From the NCBI GenBank assembly GCA_019217005.1, contig JAHBNG010000017.1, forward strand, positions 103,222-167,221: 64,000 bases of DNA, in the 5' to 3' direction. The notes beneath the pieces are model-generated. The model saw only the letters and a list, made by a program, of their open reading frames with translations. It ran no database searches and was not told the DNA's origin. The translations under genes and the position numbers were made by a program. The DNA is from Chloroflexi bacterium TSY. GTDB lineage: Bacteria > Chloroflexota > Anaerolineae > Caldilineales > Caldilineaceae. This document shows, in pieces, positions 19,872 to 29,236 of this stretch (position 1 is the first letter of the stretch; each line of letters opens with the position of its first letter).

Positions 19872-22800
19872 ATGCCTTTTCTATTCCGTTCTGGCTGGCC
19901 GCGTTTTGGCGGTCCGGTCGATCTGAACCTGCCTAAATTAAGTGGCGAGTCTGTTATCGTCCATCCCCAACTTTCACATCCACGCGTATTGTCCCGAAAA
20001 ACAGCTTTGATCTGTATCGTCATTCTTGCATTACTCGTCTTGTTTTTTCTTTCCGGAGAGATCTATGCTGACGAAGATCGCTCAACAGGTCACGCTGATG
20101 AAGTTCAATTGTGCTTTGACCAATTTGGATATGGTCAGCATGTTCATGGAATTTTGGACGACGAGCCATATAGCGCTTTTGCAGGAGTGCTTGAAATGCG
20201 AGTTGATAATGTCTCACAACAAGCTTTTTGTATGGACATTCGCGCACCTTTGGATCAGGGGACCTGCTACGATCGCGCAACGATTGGCGTCATCGAACCA
20301 AAAGCTTCATGTGTTCTTCAATATTATCCACCGACTGAGCTGACAACACCGGAAGATCGTCCGGAAATTGCCGCGCGTCAGGCTGCGATTTGGTACTTTT
20401 CCGACGACTTTCGGCTGGCCATCACAGACAATGTTTTTAGTCGATATCAGACGATTGTGGAAGATATCGAAACAAAGTTTGCTGAGGGCAAATGTACGCC
20501 AATCGATAACTGGCAGCTGACAGTTGATCCTGTTGCAACCGTACATGAATTGGTTTCTGATGGAGCAGGGGGATATCTAGCCACCGAGCAGAACTATACC
20601 ATTCAGTTGAGGCAAGGTATTTTGCCCGTGGCCGACCATGATCTGACAATCGAAACCGATCAAGGGATTCTCATGTGGAATGGACAGACGGGGCAAGTAT
20701 TAACTGTTCAGACCGATAGCAACGGAACCGCCGTCGTTACGCTGCAGAATGATGGAACGATTGGCAAAAGCACGGTCGATGTACGTACGAAGGTTCACTT
20801 ACCAGTCGGGACACGAATTGATCCGGGAATCGATCTCCAAAAAGTGCTCATCTCAGGGAAAGATGAGCATGTTTTGCATCAAAGAGTCACGGCAGAATGG
20901 CTAGCGGGTGCGCACCTTGTTGTGAAAAAATTTGATGATGAAAATTTAGACGGTATTTTTAACAATACAGATAGATTGATTGACTGGGATGTTCGAATCT
21001 GCGAATCTGGAACGGATAGCTGTGAAGTTTATTCACTGGGCCCAGATGGAACAGAAACCATTGCGGTAGATCCCGACAAAGCCTATGACCTCTGCGAACT
21101 ATTTGTAACCGATTGGACTGCCACAACGCCAATCTGCCACTTCTCTGTCGAGCCACCGACGACTGTCTGGTTTGGGAACCATGCATTACCGGCTCTACGT
21201 ATTGAAAAATTTCACGATCTCAATGGCAACGGAGAACGCGAAAAAGATGAACCACCTTTGGACGGTTGGGGCTTTCAAGTGGATTACTGGTACCACTGGA
21301 CATACGATCTCTGGGCTCCGGCCTATAGTGGGAATACATCATACAATGGCGTATTGGGATTCACAGATATCGAGTATCGCACATATCGTATCCAAGAAGA
21401 ATTGCCGGCCACGGAATCCTGGTACCCATCCATTCACCAGAGCGCTGTTGTCACTGTTGAAGCCCCCTCGGTCTATACAGTAACATTTGGGAATATCCAG
21501 CCAGCCGCTTTGACTTTAACCAAAGAATGGATGATCAATGAAGTACGCACAGAACCACCGGAGACGCCCGCGACAATTTGCTTAAAGCGTGTTGGTCCGG
21601 GGACTCCGGTCTATGATTTGGTTCCAACCGTTGATGGGACTGAACTAATGATCAACAATGATGGACATTACTGTTACGAACGGCTGACGGACAGCGTAGT
21701 GATCAACAATTTGTGGCCGGGTGACTATGACTTGACTGAGAGTTCACCCACGGGTTGGATGAGCAAGACATCCAATGTTGCTGTGGCTCTGTCCAGCGGC
21801 GAGCAAGACCAGACAGTCAATTTTGTGAATAGCCTGGTGCCCCATGCTGAATATCGTTTCAAGAAATATATCAATGGAGAGGATGCGAATACGCTTGTGC
21901 AGGCGGTGCAAGCTGAGCTAGACGAATCGCTGGAGTTCCAGTACGTTGTGACAAATAAGGGTGATATCGCAATCACGTGGACGACTCTAATGGACGATGT
22001 CTTTGGCGATTTGACTGCTGAGTGTAAATTGCCGGTCACAATAAGCGTCGGTCAAAGCGGTAATTGTACAGTCATCCGTCCGGCTGGCGACTACCCTCAA
22101 GGCCAGCGCAATATCGGCACAGTTACTGTGAAAGATTTGGACGACCAAAATGACCCTGCCTGGTATCAAACGGAAGAGGTCTCAGACGTCAAACCCATGT
22201 TCGCTCAACTTGGTGATTATGTCTGGCATGATCTTAATGAGAACGGGATACAAGATTTGGGTGAAGAACCGATTCCAGATGTGAAGGTCGAACTGTTCTA
22301 TGGAGACGGGACGCCAGTTGAGCGTACCACAACAACCAATCTAGATGGGTTCTATCTCTTTGATCGTCTGATCCCTGGTGAATATATCGTCACGTTTCAG
22401 GCACCTGATAACTATCGATTTACAACGCCAGAGCAAGGCAACGATCAAGCGAAAGACAGCAATGCCTATGTCACCAAAGATGAACGATATGGCACCAGCA
22501 AAGCAATTACCTTGGCCGCAAGTGAATCTAATTTGACCATCGATGCTGGCCTGTATGTTGTCTCTCCAAATCTGACGCTGACAAAAGATGACGGTAGTCC
22601 CACTAGTGTTCAGCCAGGATCGACCATTACCTATACGCTACGATATACCAATAGCGGACGAGGGGTTGCAACAGGTGTGGTCATTCATGAAAGTGTTCCG
22701 CAATACACAACTCTGGCTCTTCAGAGAAGTACCCCTGGGTGGATTTGTGCCAACAATGACATCACTCCAGAAACGCTTTGTGCATTCAATATCAGCTCAG

Positions 22801-23030
22801 TTGGTGCAAACGAGAGCGGAGAAGTTAAATTCGTTGTAAACGTCAATATGATCTCGACTGATACCACGACCGAGATTGTCAATGATGCCACCATTTCCCA
22901 TGAGAATCAATCTCCTAAATTACAGGGGATCGTCGCGATCGAAAAAACAATCCTTTCGTTTCCATCATCGCTGCCGCCATCAAAAGAACCAACTAGAGAA
23001 TGGATCTTTCTGCCAGTCGTTGTCAAGTAA
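19872..23030 (+). CDS. Surface adhesin with thioester-like domain, SdrD B-like and DUF11-like domains
   Basis: 1052 residues, ATG after GGAGGGGAGAG. A membrane-spanning signal lies at about residues 44-62. The next part (about 75-190) resembles the thioester (TQXA) adhesin domain: Cys120 in AFCMDI and Gln170 in ARQAAIWYF are placed as the Cys-Gln pair that forms the internal thioester in Gram-positive adhesins. Then come Big-1/CNA-B-like repeats with LNGNGEREKDEP (SdrD B-type), a second SdrD B-like repeat (YVWHDLNENGIQDLGEEPIP), and a DUF11-like repeat (SPNLTLTKDDGSP...GSTITYTLRYTNSG). It ends EWIFLPVVVK, the LP-type tail shared with other secreted proteins here. The predicted role is covalent or tight adhesion at the cell surface. 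The thioester call is inference from spacing and motif. Confidence 0.75.
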   Translation: MPFLFRSGWPRFGGPVDLNLPKLSGESVIVHPQLSHPRVLSRKTALICIVILALLVLFFLSGEIYADEDRSTGHADEVQLCFDQFGYGQHVHGILDDEPYSAFAGVLEMRVDNVSQQAFCMDIRAPLDQGTCYDRATIGVIEPKASCVLQYYPPTELTTPEDRPEIAARQAAIWYFSDDFRLAITDNVFSRYQTIVEDIETKFAEGKCTPIDNWQLTVDPVATVHELVSDGAGGYLATEQNYTIQLRQGILPVADHDLTIETDQGILMWNGQTGQVLTVQTDSNGTAVVTLQNDGTIGKSTVDVRTKVHLPVGTRIDPGIDLQKVLISGKDEHVLHQRVTAEWLAGAHLVVKKFDDENLDGIFNNTDRLIDWDVRICESGTDSCEVYSLGPDGTETIAVDPDKAYDLCELFVTDWTATTPICHFSVEPPTTVWFGNHALPALRIEKFHDLNGNGEREKDEPPLDGWGFQVDYWYHWTYDLWAPAYSGNTSYNGVLGFTDIEYRTYRIQEELPATESWYPSIHQSAVVTVEAPSVYTVTFGNIQPAALTLTKEWMINEVRTEPPETPATICLKRVGPGTPVYDLVPTVDGTELMINNDGHYCYERLTDSVVINNLWPGDYDLTESSPTGWMSKTSNVAVALSSGEQDQTVNFVNSLVPHAEYRFKKYINGEDANTLVQAVQAELDESLEFQYVVTNKGDIAITWTTLMDDVFGDLTAECKLPVTISVGQSGNCTVIRPAGDYPQGQRNIGTVTVKDLDDQNDPAWYQTEEVSDVKPMFAQLGDYVWHDLNENGIQDLGEEPIPDVKVELFYGDGTPVERTTTTNLDGFYLFDRLIPGEYIVTFQAPDNYRFTTPEQGNDQAKDSNAYVTKDERYGTSKAITLAASESNLTIDAGLYVVSPNLTLTKDDGSPTSVQPGSTITYTLRYTNSGRGVATGVVIHESVPQYTTLALQRSTPGWICANNDITPETLCAFNISSVGANESGEVKFVVNVNMISTDTTTEIVNDATISHENQSPKLQGIVAIEKTILSFPSSLPPSKEPTREWIFLPVVVK

Positions 23031-23509
23031 GATTGACACAAAGTTGTAAAGTGTAATTAGTGTTAAAGTGGCTGTCCGACAAGCGATAGATGGTCAGCGA
23101 ATGCAAGATTCTTAGGCTACGACCAGAGTCTATACACATTGTGTCACTTAAACAGCAGCCACGTCCCGATTTCTATTCGTCTTATCTATAGTTTTGGTTC
23201 AACAGGAGTTCAGGTGGTTGACACGAGAAATCGAACCATGAAGGCACTGAAGGAATTGAAGAAGAGGCAGACACTCCTTCAATCTCTTCATTTCCTTCAT
23301 GGTAAATAGAGCTCTATTTTGTCAACCCTCTGAGATCCGATTGAGCCTAAGTTATTCGATATTGTGGTTATCTGAGGAATTGTGTGGTTGCCGGTTGGTT
23401 TGTTGGTTAGATGGTTGGTGTACAAACTAGCAAACCAACAAACCATCCAACGTTTACCCCACAAAACCTCAGAGAGCCGATATTGTTTAGAAATCAGGCA
23501 TTGACTTCA
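23031..23509. other. Intergenic region with two hairpin repeats
   Basis: No gene seen. It contains an imperfect palindrome of about 70 bp (CCATGAAGGCACTGAAGGAA at about 23237 against TTCATTTCCTTCATGG at about 23287) and the inverted copy of the CCAACAAACC hairpin (23372-23478). It separates two convergent units. Confidence 0.6.
23372..23478. repeat. Hairpin repeat, CCAACAAACC type, copy 2 (inverted)
   Basis: Reads as the reverse complement of the unit at 15622-15726, from GAGGAATTGTGTGGTTG to CCACAAAACCTC, with some divergence in the loop. Intergenic, just beyond the stop of the dockerin-bearing amine oxidase gene. Confidence 0.6.
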
Positions 23510-24239
23510 TCATTCTTGGCAGAAAGCGTTTGAAATACCGACGCTACATTGTAGAACTTGAAGCGCATCCGTTGCTCCACATTGATGATCGCCGTTGATA
23601 TCGCAAGCAAGCAACCACAAAGAGTCTTGTGGAACCGGGTATTGATGATGTCCCATACGCAAGTCAACATCATATTGCAGAATAAATAATGCATCACCCG
23701 CATCTGCCTGACCATCGCAGTTGACATCCCCTAGAGTGCAAGGGACTCGAATCGTTTCTGTTGCTCTTGCTTCGGCACCTGCATTGTCTGTCACTGTTAG
23801 CGTGACAGTGTATGTCCCAGTCATCTCAAATCGATGGGCTGGTGATACGCCAACACCCGTCACGCCATCATCAAAATCCCATTGAAAATTGACTAGCTCG
23901 CCATCAGGGTCTGTCGACTTTGATGCATCAAAAATCACATCAAGAGGAGCAGGTCCAATGAGCGGCGTGGCGGTCATGACAGCAGTCGGGGATAGATTGG
24001 AGGCGAGGGGATTGTGCGCAGTCCAATCGCGTGGGATGAGTTGAAATCCATCCCAATGAGCGTGCATAAAAGCTTCGTCTTCGTCGCGCGGGATATGATG
24101 AAAGCTAATGCCATACCAGAGAACGAGATCTGCACCTGCCAGATTCTCGCGATTGGTAAAATCTGTTACATTATCGCCACAGCCACCGACACGTAAATTA
24201 TGAGAGATATATTTCTCACAACTCTTATACTTTACTTTC
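23510..24239 (-). pseudogene. C-terminal part of copper amine oxidase gene: last catalytic segment, PKD domain, six-Cys dockerin
   Basis: This piece continues the gene at 25705-26712 beyond the IS. Removing the IS and one copy of its TTATA duplication joins the frames exactly (VTSY then KSCEKY). It aligns with the paralogue at 26850-28097, which reads VTVNHPCEQF there. It holds the third copper ligand region (LVLWYGISFHHIPRDEDEAF), which is typical of amine oxidases. A PKD domain follows (VIFDASKSTDPDGELVNFQW). A dockerin ends the protein: first loop DVNCDGQADAGD, second loop DINGDHQCGATD, ending NAFCQE. Six cysteines frame the dockerin. It is cut off from its start by the IS and is probably not expressed as a functional product. 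Confidence 0.8.
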
Positions 24240-25720
24240 TGGTAAAGGCTTGAGTGACAAAGGGCAAACCGAAAGGGGCGGAAAAAAGAATCCACCCTGA
24301 AAAAACGGGATAAAATGTAAAAATAGTGCTCGGCTAGTTTAAGCAGCGGCATTGAGGCGGCGATGAGCGAGAACGCCTTTAGGAAATGGTGTGAAACCGA
24401 GGCCTTTTTCCGAAAGTCAGGGTCGAGTTGGTCAGGAGTTGGAAAAGAGCACTCGAGAGAACACGGCGCAGCCTGCCGGGAGTGGATTGAGGCTCTCGAT
24501 CCCAGTAGCCAGTCGGTATGGGAGGAAGAGAAGCGGCTAAATGGGAAAGAAGATTGCCAGCAAGCAGCCCCAGTTCAGGTAAGCGGAAACAAGCCTCATC
24601 GGCATGAACAAATTGACGATGTAAGCCAATCATCTGCTTGGAAGCCAAGGGGGGAGGTTCAACAGGCCAGCGTTCCAGGTAGACAAGATAAATGGTTTCA
24701 GGCTGCAAAGTCATAACGGTCGCCAAAACCAAAGGTGTGTTGTAGGCCGGATCCTGAATGACGTAAATCGAGTAGGTACGGTTGGCTGTATCCACCTTGG
24801 TTGTTCTGGGGACGAGATTGTGCCATGCTTGATAGCAAATCAGGCGACCACTATAGAGAAAGCGACCAGACGAGTCCGGAGTTGTAGCCTCGAGTCGCTT
24901 TCCCTTATAGCTGCGAGAGCGGACGCACAATATCACCATATTCAGGTGGTCTGCCTTTTCTTTGCGTTTGGGAACTCATTGCGGCGCACTGTGCAGTTAA
25001 TGGCTTCCCGCAGGACAAATCGGTCGATGCCGCTTTCTAGCATTTCTCTGATTGTAAACCCGGCATCGACCACCGCCACTTCGTCTGACTCCAGTGATTT
25101 CTTCGTCTCTGTCAGCAGCTTTTTCCGAAACTCACTTTCCTTTGTTCCAACCGTGCATCTCATGATTGCCTTGAGCAGTGGCACTCGCTTCCCGCCTATC
25201 TCCCCCGAGCTTATCATCACTCCAAAGATGAGCGGGCAATGCCCGACGAGCCGTTGAGTTATAGAGTCGGTTCACTTTCCCTTGCAGCTTCGGTCGCCAG
25301 AACCCTGTGATATCTATGCTTTTCACTCGGTACCCTTCTAACTTTTTTGCCTCCCATTCCCCTTTCCACTTCTTCTTGCCACGACCCCAGCAGACTTGTG
25401 ATATCCCATGATCCATATCGAAAGCTCCACCAGCTTCGCCGGAGCTCCTCATCTTCAAACCCGCTTTCTTTCAATGCGCTATGGATTGCTCCTCGACTTT
25501 TCAGAAACGACCCATTCAGCATTGCCCACATCAGACGCATTACATTTACGTTTGTTCCCATCGGCGTTACTTGCAATACATTCATCAGTACTGCTATAGT
25601 TATTTCTGGCGCGGTTAGCATTCCTTCCTCCTTTTTGGGTTCTCTACCTTTAGGATGAACTGCTAACCGCTTTTTGTCACATTTCTCACCTCATCTCTTT
25701 TCTTTTACCAGAAAGTAAAG
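24240..25720 (-). mobile_element. DDE insertion sequence (second type), decayed copy inside the amine oxidase gene
   Basis: 1481 bp, same 17-bp ends CTTTACTTTCTGGTAAA as the intact copy at 11709-13212, and the target duplication TTATA on both sides (24235-24239, 25721-25725). The transposase gene lies in the same direction as the interrupted gene. Confidence 0.88.
24379..25621 (-). pseudogene. DDE transposase (second IS type), multiply frameshifted
   Basis: Closely related to the 431-residue transposase at 11808-13103, but the frame breaks at several points (near 24940, 25150-25230 and 25380), leaving four overlapping fragments. The region between the second Asp block and the GRPPEYG stretch is split near 24940. 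Movement would need the intact copy in trans. Confidence 0.8.
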
Positions 25721-26712
25721 TTATAACTGGTTACATAAAAATCGTTGGCTGTCCAAGGTTCAAATGTTGGGCCAGTGTCTCGATGCCCAACATGAAGCGG
25801 TTCGAGATGATAAGAGATAGCGTGACCATCGTCATTCTGAATCGTACCATCACGCACTCTCCATGAACGCATATGGAGTGGATTGATAGAGCGTCCCGCT
25901 TCTTGGCTGAGCCTGGTGTTGTGACGTTGTCGACGCACATTGTTCTCAGCTGGAGTGAAGTCAATTTCTTCTACAATATCGTCTGTTGACTCGTCTCCAA
26001 GATCAAAATCAAGTCGCCAGTAATAATTATGTAAATGAGAAATCCCAGTTGTGCCATTCGCCCGAATCGGCCAACCTGTGCTTGTGTCATTGGCAAATCG
26101 TTGGAGCTTGCCCGTTGCACCCATCAACGGTTCGATTGTACCATCGTCCCAAAAATGCCACTTCGGGATGTAGTTATAGTCTCCGCTGGTTGAAACGCTA
26201 AATAGGCTAAGAATGTGGCCTTGTTTCTGATCAACTCCTTTGAATGCATGACCACGCGGTTGAATCTGAAGACAAAGAACATTCTTGCCTCCGTGTTGTA
26301 ATAACCGCCCCTCTGGACATTCGTCTGTCGTCAAGTTACGCAGATTTCGGTTTCCCAAACCATCATCGGTTACATCATGAAAGCGAGCACCGTTGTCATC
26401 ATAAGGGACATGGATTTGGGCAAGTCCTGCCTGTGACATGACGCGCCGCCGCTCCCCATTGGCTGGGGTAAAGAAAAGATCGTGCAACACAATCCCATCT
26501 AATGTACGATGTTCCCAGCACATCTGCCACCGTCCGCCGCTCTCGAATACTTCATCGATATAATAGTTCTCGGAGCAATTGGCGGTGCTCTGAGCAAGTG
26601 TATTCGTCCGCTGCCACAGCAAGATCGTGATGATTGTTATGAACAGAAGAAAGAGGGGGAACCAGCGGTATAGGTCAACGTTATAGAAGTCAGATAAATC
26701 GGTTTTCGTCAT
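25705..26712 (-). pseudogene. Copper amine oxidase catalytic domain with retained active site, truncated by IS
   Basis: 335 residues before a stop inside the IS end; the intact gene would continue at 24239. A membrane segment at residues 17-33 (FPLFLLFITIITILLWQ) suggests an extracytoplasmic enzyme. Copper amine oxidases oxidise primary amines with a topaquinone made from an active-site Tyr. The catalytic-base Asp is at 113 (HDVTDDGLG aligns with the family LDSGDYGMG). The topaquinone Tyr is at 179 in SGDYNYI; the family form is VGNYDYI, so the flanking acid and amide are swapped. The copper ligands His226 and His228 are in GISHLHNYYWRLDFD. The third His lies in the severed part. The N2/N3 domains are not in this protein; a separate gene at 28099 encodes an equivalent. 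As it stands, this reading frame lacks one copper ligand. Confidence 0.8.
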
Positions 26713-26747
26713 AGATTTCGGTGATTTTCAAAAATTTCTGTTGCTTA

Positions 26748-26851
26748 AGGCCATTCCAGAAAAAAAGATTACCCATTGAGACAGGCTCTTATCCCTGGAA
26801 TGGCTTGGGCTTTTCCATCCGAATTGGGTACCTTATTTCTTGGAAAAGCCT
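26748..26851. repeat. Intergenic repeat with opposed CCATTCCAG/CTGGAATGG arms
   Basis: AGGCCATTCCAG pairs with CTGGAATGGCTT 40-50 bp later. The second half (CTGGAATGGCTTGGGC...TTGGAAAAGCCTAAA) recurs in direct orientation at about 39010-39074, just before the MFS gene. It fills the 137-bp gap between the two amine oxidase paralogues. Confidence 0.5.
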
Positions 26852-28097
26852 AAAACTGATTCTGAGCAGTCCAATCACGTAGGAGCAGCTGGAAACCGTT
26901 CCACCGCGTGTTGATGAATGGTTCATCTTCATCACGGGGCAGGTGATGGACGGTGAGCCCGTACCAGACAACGAGGTCGGCACGCTCTAAACTCTCTCCA
27001 TTGACAAATTCCGCCACATGTTCACCACAGCCGTCGGTTTGTGAATTTTGCGAAAGAAACTGCTCACATGGATGGTTTACCGTGACAAAAAAATCATTCT
27101 GAGACCAGGGTTCGTTTGATGGACCAATGTAACGATGGCCAGCATGGAGCGGCTCAAGATGGATCGAAACTGGGTGACCATCCGCATTGTTGATCGAACC
27201 AGAGCGGATTCGCCATGAGCGCTTTTTGGCCGGCTCAATTGGGCGTGCAGTTTCTTCGCTCAATGGTGTGACTGTTAAGACTCGACGCGTATTGTTCGTG
27301 GCAGGTTCAACCTCGAACTCTTCAACAACATCACCAATTGGACCGGCTGCCTCTTCACCAGCATCCAAACCACCAATGTCAAAATCCAATCGCCAATAGT
27401 AATTGTTTACATACCCAATCCCAATCTTTTGCTTGCCCGCATCCAGTGGCCATCCATATAAGGGTTCGGTTCCCATACGTGCGAGTTGTCCACTGAGCCC
27501 AATCGATGGTTCGATTGTCCCATCATCGAGGAACCGCCACTGCACAATGTAGGTCTGTTCGTTGATGATAGAGACACTATAGAGATTGAGCGCGGTCCCT
27601 TGCCGCTGTTGGTCGAAATACTTATACAGATATCCATAGCGAGAGATCTGTTTACACAAAATTGCTCTGTCTGTGTTAACACCGTCAGAAAGCAGCGTGC
27701 CATCCAAACACTCTTCAGACGTCAATGGAACAAGTCGTTCGTTCCCCAAACCATATTCTGTTAACAGATGAGCCCGCTCACCATCGTCATAGGCAACGTG
27801 AATCTGTGCCAGGTTGGCCTGCTTGAGAATTTTACGTCTTAGACCAGATGGAGTCGTATAATAAATCTCATGCAATACAATGCCTTCCTGGTTGCGCACT
27901 TCCCAACAGAGTTCCCATCGCGCACCTGATTCCAACGTCTCAACAATTGGATTCTCTGCTGCACAGGTGTTACTTTGAGCCAGCGTCGGCATCATTTGCC
28001 ACAAAAGAAACGCTGCACCCATCACGAGGAGCAGAAGAATGAGCAGTACCTTCACGAGAGGAAGATCGGTTCGGATTTTTGGTGGTGAAGCTATCAT
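26850..28097 (-). CDS. Degenerate copper amine oxidase paralogue (predicted inactive)
   Basis: 415 residues from the ATG at 28097, which is 1 nt after the stop of the upstream gene, with GAGGT about 10 nt before it; this implies translational coupling. A membrane anchor lies at about residues 14-35. It aligns over its whole length with the amine oxidase at 23510-26712, but the active site is gone. The catalytic-base Asp is Leu111 (LLTEYGLG). The topaquinone Tyr is Gln181 (INEQTYI). The two copper His are Tyr229 and Asn231 (GIGYVNNYYW). Only the third His remains (LTVHHLPRDEDEPF). It ends soon after the amine oxidase fold, without PKD or dockerin. Copper amine oxidases are obligate dimers, so a structural partner role for the active paralogue is plausible but inferred. 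Confidence 0.8.
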   Translation of the reverse strand: MIASPPKIRTDLPLVKVLLILLLLVMGAAFLLWQMMPTLAQSNTCAAENPIVETLESGARWELCWEVRNQEGIVLHEIYYTTPSGLRRKILKQANLAQIHVAYDDGERAHLLTEYGLGNERLVPLTSEECLDGTLLSDGVNTDRAILCKQISRYGYLYKYFDQQRQGTALNLYSVSIINEQTYIVQWRFLDDGTIEPSIGLSGQLARMGTEPLYGWPLDAGKQKIGIGYVNNYYWRLDFDIGGLDAGEEAAGPIGDVVEEFEVEPATNNTRRVLTVTPLSEETARPIEPAKKRSWRIRSGSINNADGHPVSIHLEPLHAGHRYIGPSNEPWSQNDFFVTVNHPCEQFLSQNSQTDGCGEHVAEFVNGESLERADLVVWYGLTVHHLPRDEDEPFINTRWNGFQLLLRDWTAQNQF

Positions 28098-28098
28098 G

Positions 28099-28803
28099 TT
28101 ACTCGACCTCAATCACTTGCATGACACGCCCACGGGACAAACTGACGATTGGCAGGATTTCGAATGCGACACGGTCTGCTGTGTACAGCAGCAATTGTGC
28201 ACAACGTTGCAGACCACACTGTTGTGCAAGGGAATTGACGCTTTCTGCCATCGCGTCGGCATAGAAGATCGATGCTTTTACATTGAGTTGGGTGATGCTG
28301 CTAAGCGATTCACCCGTGATGGCCTGATATTGCTGCGCCAAACGTTGCCTCAATGCATCATCTGCATCGGCAATGGTCAATGCTCGTTCGATCTCGTTGT
28401 CCGTCAGGGGGAGTTGCACACCTTGAATCGTCTCACGGCTGCTGATTTCGCCTGATTCGACATCGACAATTGTATGAAGCAAAGTATCTGTGCTGTAATC
28501 ATATGTAAACAGATCACTACGTCGGGGCCATTCTCCGCTCGCGTAGAGTTCTTTCGATTCCTGGTGTCGTTCGACGAGTAGGATCTCGTGCTGTTGAATG
28601 GTTGCAATCCCTTGTTCAGTGACCTTGCTTTCTGTTTCCAGGGCAGCCGCGATTGCACTTGCCTCTTCTTTTTCTGTTAATGGATCATAGCCGATCCCTG
28701 ACTGATTCGTCCCTCTGTTGCCCTGTGACCAGACGGGAAGAGAGAGGATGAGTAGAATGAGGCTGAGGCTAAGGCGGAGGAAGAAGGGTCTGTCGGTTGT
28801 CAT
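28099..28803 (-). CDS. Free-standing copper amine oxidase N-domain (N2/N3-like) secreted protein
   Basis: 234 residues with a signal peptide (residues 1-26, LSLSLILLILSLPVWSQ). The mature part opens YDPLTEKEEASAIAAALE, like the HPLDPLTxxEI start of the amine oxidase N2 domain. Later DVESGEISSRETIQGVQLPLTDNEIERALTIAD matches the N3 pattern, in which a VDxxxGxVxS strand is followed by a G-x-Q-P-x-L-T-x-x-E helix. In ordinary copper amine oxidases N2, N3 and the catalytic domain are one chain; here they are separate genes, with this one directly upstream of the degenerate catalytic paralogue. Most likely it assembles with one or both catalytic chains. The family link is by motif and needs a profile search. 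Confidence 0.6.
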   Translation of the reverse strand: MTTDRPFFLRLSLSLILLILSLPVWSQGNRGTNQSGIGYDPLTEKEEASAIAAALETESKVTEQGIATIQQHEILLVERHQESKELYASGEWPRRSDLFTYDYSTDTLLHTIVDVESGEISSRETIQGVQLPLTDNEIERALTIADADDALRQRLAQQYQAITGESLSSITQLNVKASIFYADAMAESVNSLAQQCGLQRCAQLLLYTADRVAFEILPIVSLSRGRVMQVIEVE

Positions 28804-28851
28804 TGTTCACTTGATTCCTGTTCTGTTAAGGACTAAAGCTATCACCTTGGC

Positions 28852-29081
28852 CTATTGTTCTTCACAAAATGCATTTTCAATTCCCACATCGCATTGCAAA
28901 ATCTGTAGGGCATCAATGGCATTACACTTGGTGTCGTCGTTGACATCGCACGCCGGCAAGAAGAGTGTCTCTGGTAAGAGTGGCAAAGTGTCACGCCCTG
29001 AACGCAAACCAACATCATATTGAAGGACAAAGAGCGCATCACTGCTATTCACCTGTTCGTCACAATTGACGTCTCCAAGAG
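28852..29081 (-). pseudogene. Severed dockerin of the sugar dehydrogenase
   Basis: C-terminal 70-odd codons of the gene at 29129-31096, separated from it by a MITE. Removing the MITE and one TCCAAGAG copy restores ACPLGDVNCDEQ in frame. First calcium loop DVNCDEQVNSSD, second DVNDDTKCNAID, end NAFCEEQ. It has the same six-cysteine pattern as the dockerins at 23510 and in the 31318 gene. Confidence 0.8.
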
Positions 29082-29236
29082 GGGGTGGTTCAAAATTAGG
29101 TTTACACTTTTGATATATAGACAAAAATCTATATGAGACCGTTTTCTCTCTGAGAACCGGCGAAATCAGAGAATATAAACGTTCTTTCTGTTTCTAAAAG
29201 TGTAAACCTATCTATCCAGCTAAAATGAACCACCCC
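29082..29236. mobile_element. 155-bp MITE (family A, subtype 1) inside the sugar dehydrogenase gene
   Basis: GGGGTGGTTC...GAACCACCCC ends and an 8-bp duplication TCCAAGAG (29074-29081, 29237-29244). It reads identical to the copy at 15291-15445. It puts a new C-terminal tail and stop on the upstream enzyme. Confidence 0.92.

Noticed and set aside
23390..23460. CCAACAAACC repeats as a CRISPR-like array
   Set aside because: No regular spacers and no third unit; the pattern is a hairpin found once more in inverted form.
29129..29236. C-terminal about 30 residues of the sugar dehydrogenase as a real domain
   Set aside because: They are encoded by the MITE, as the 8-bp duplication and rejoined frame show.
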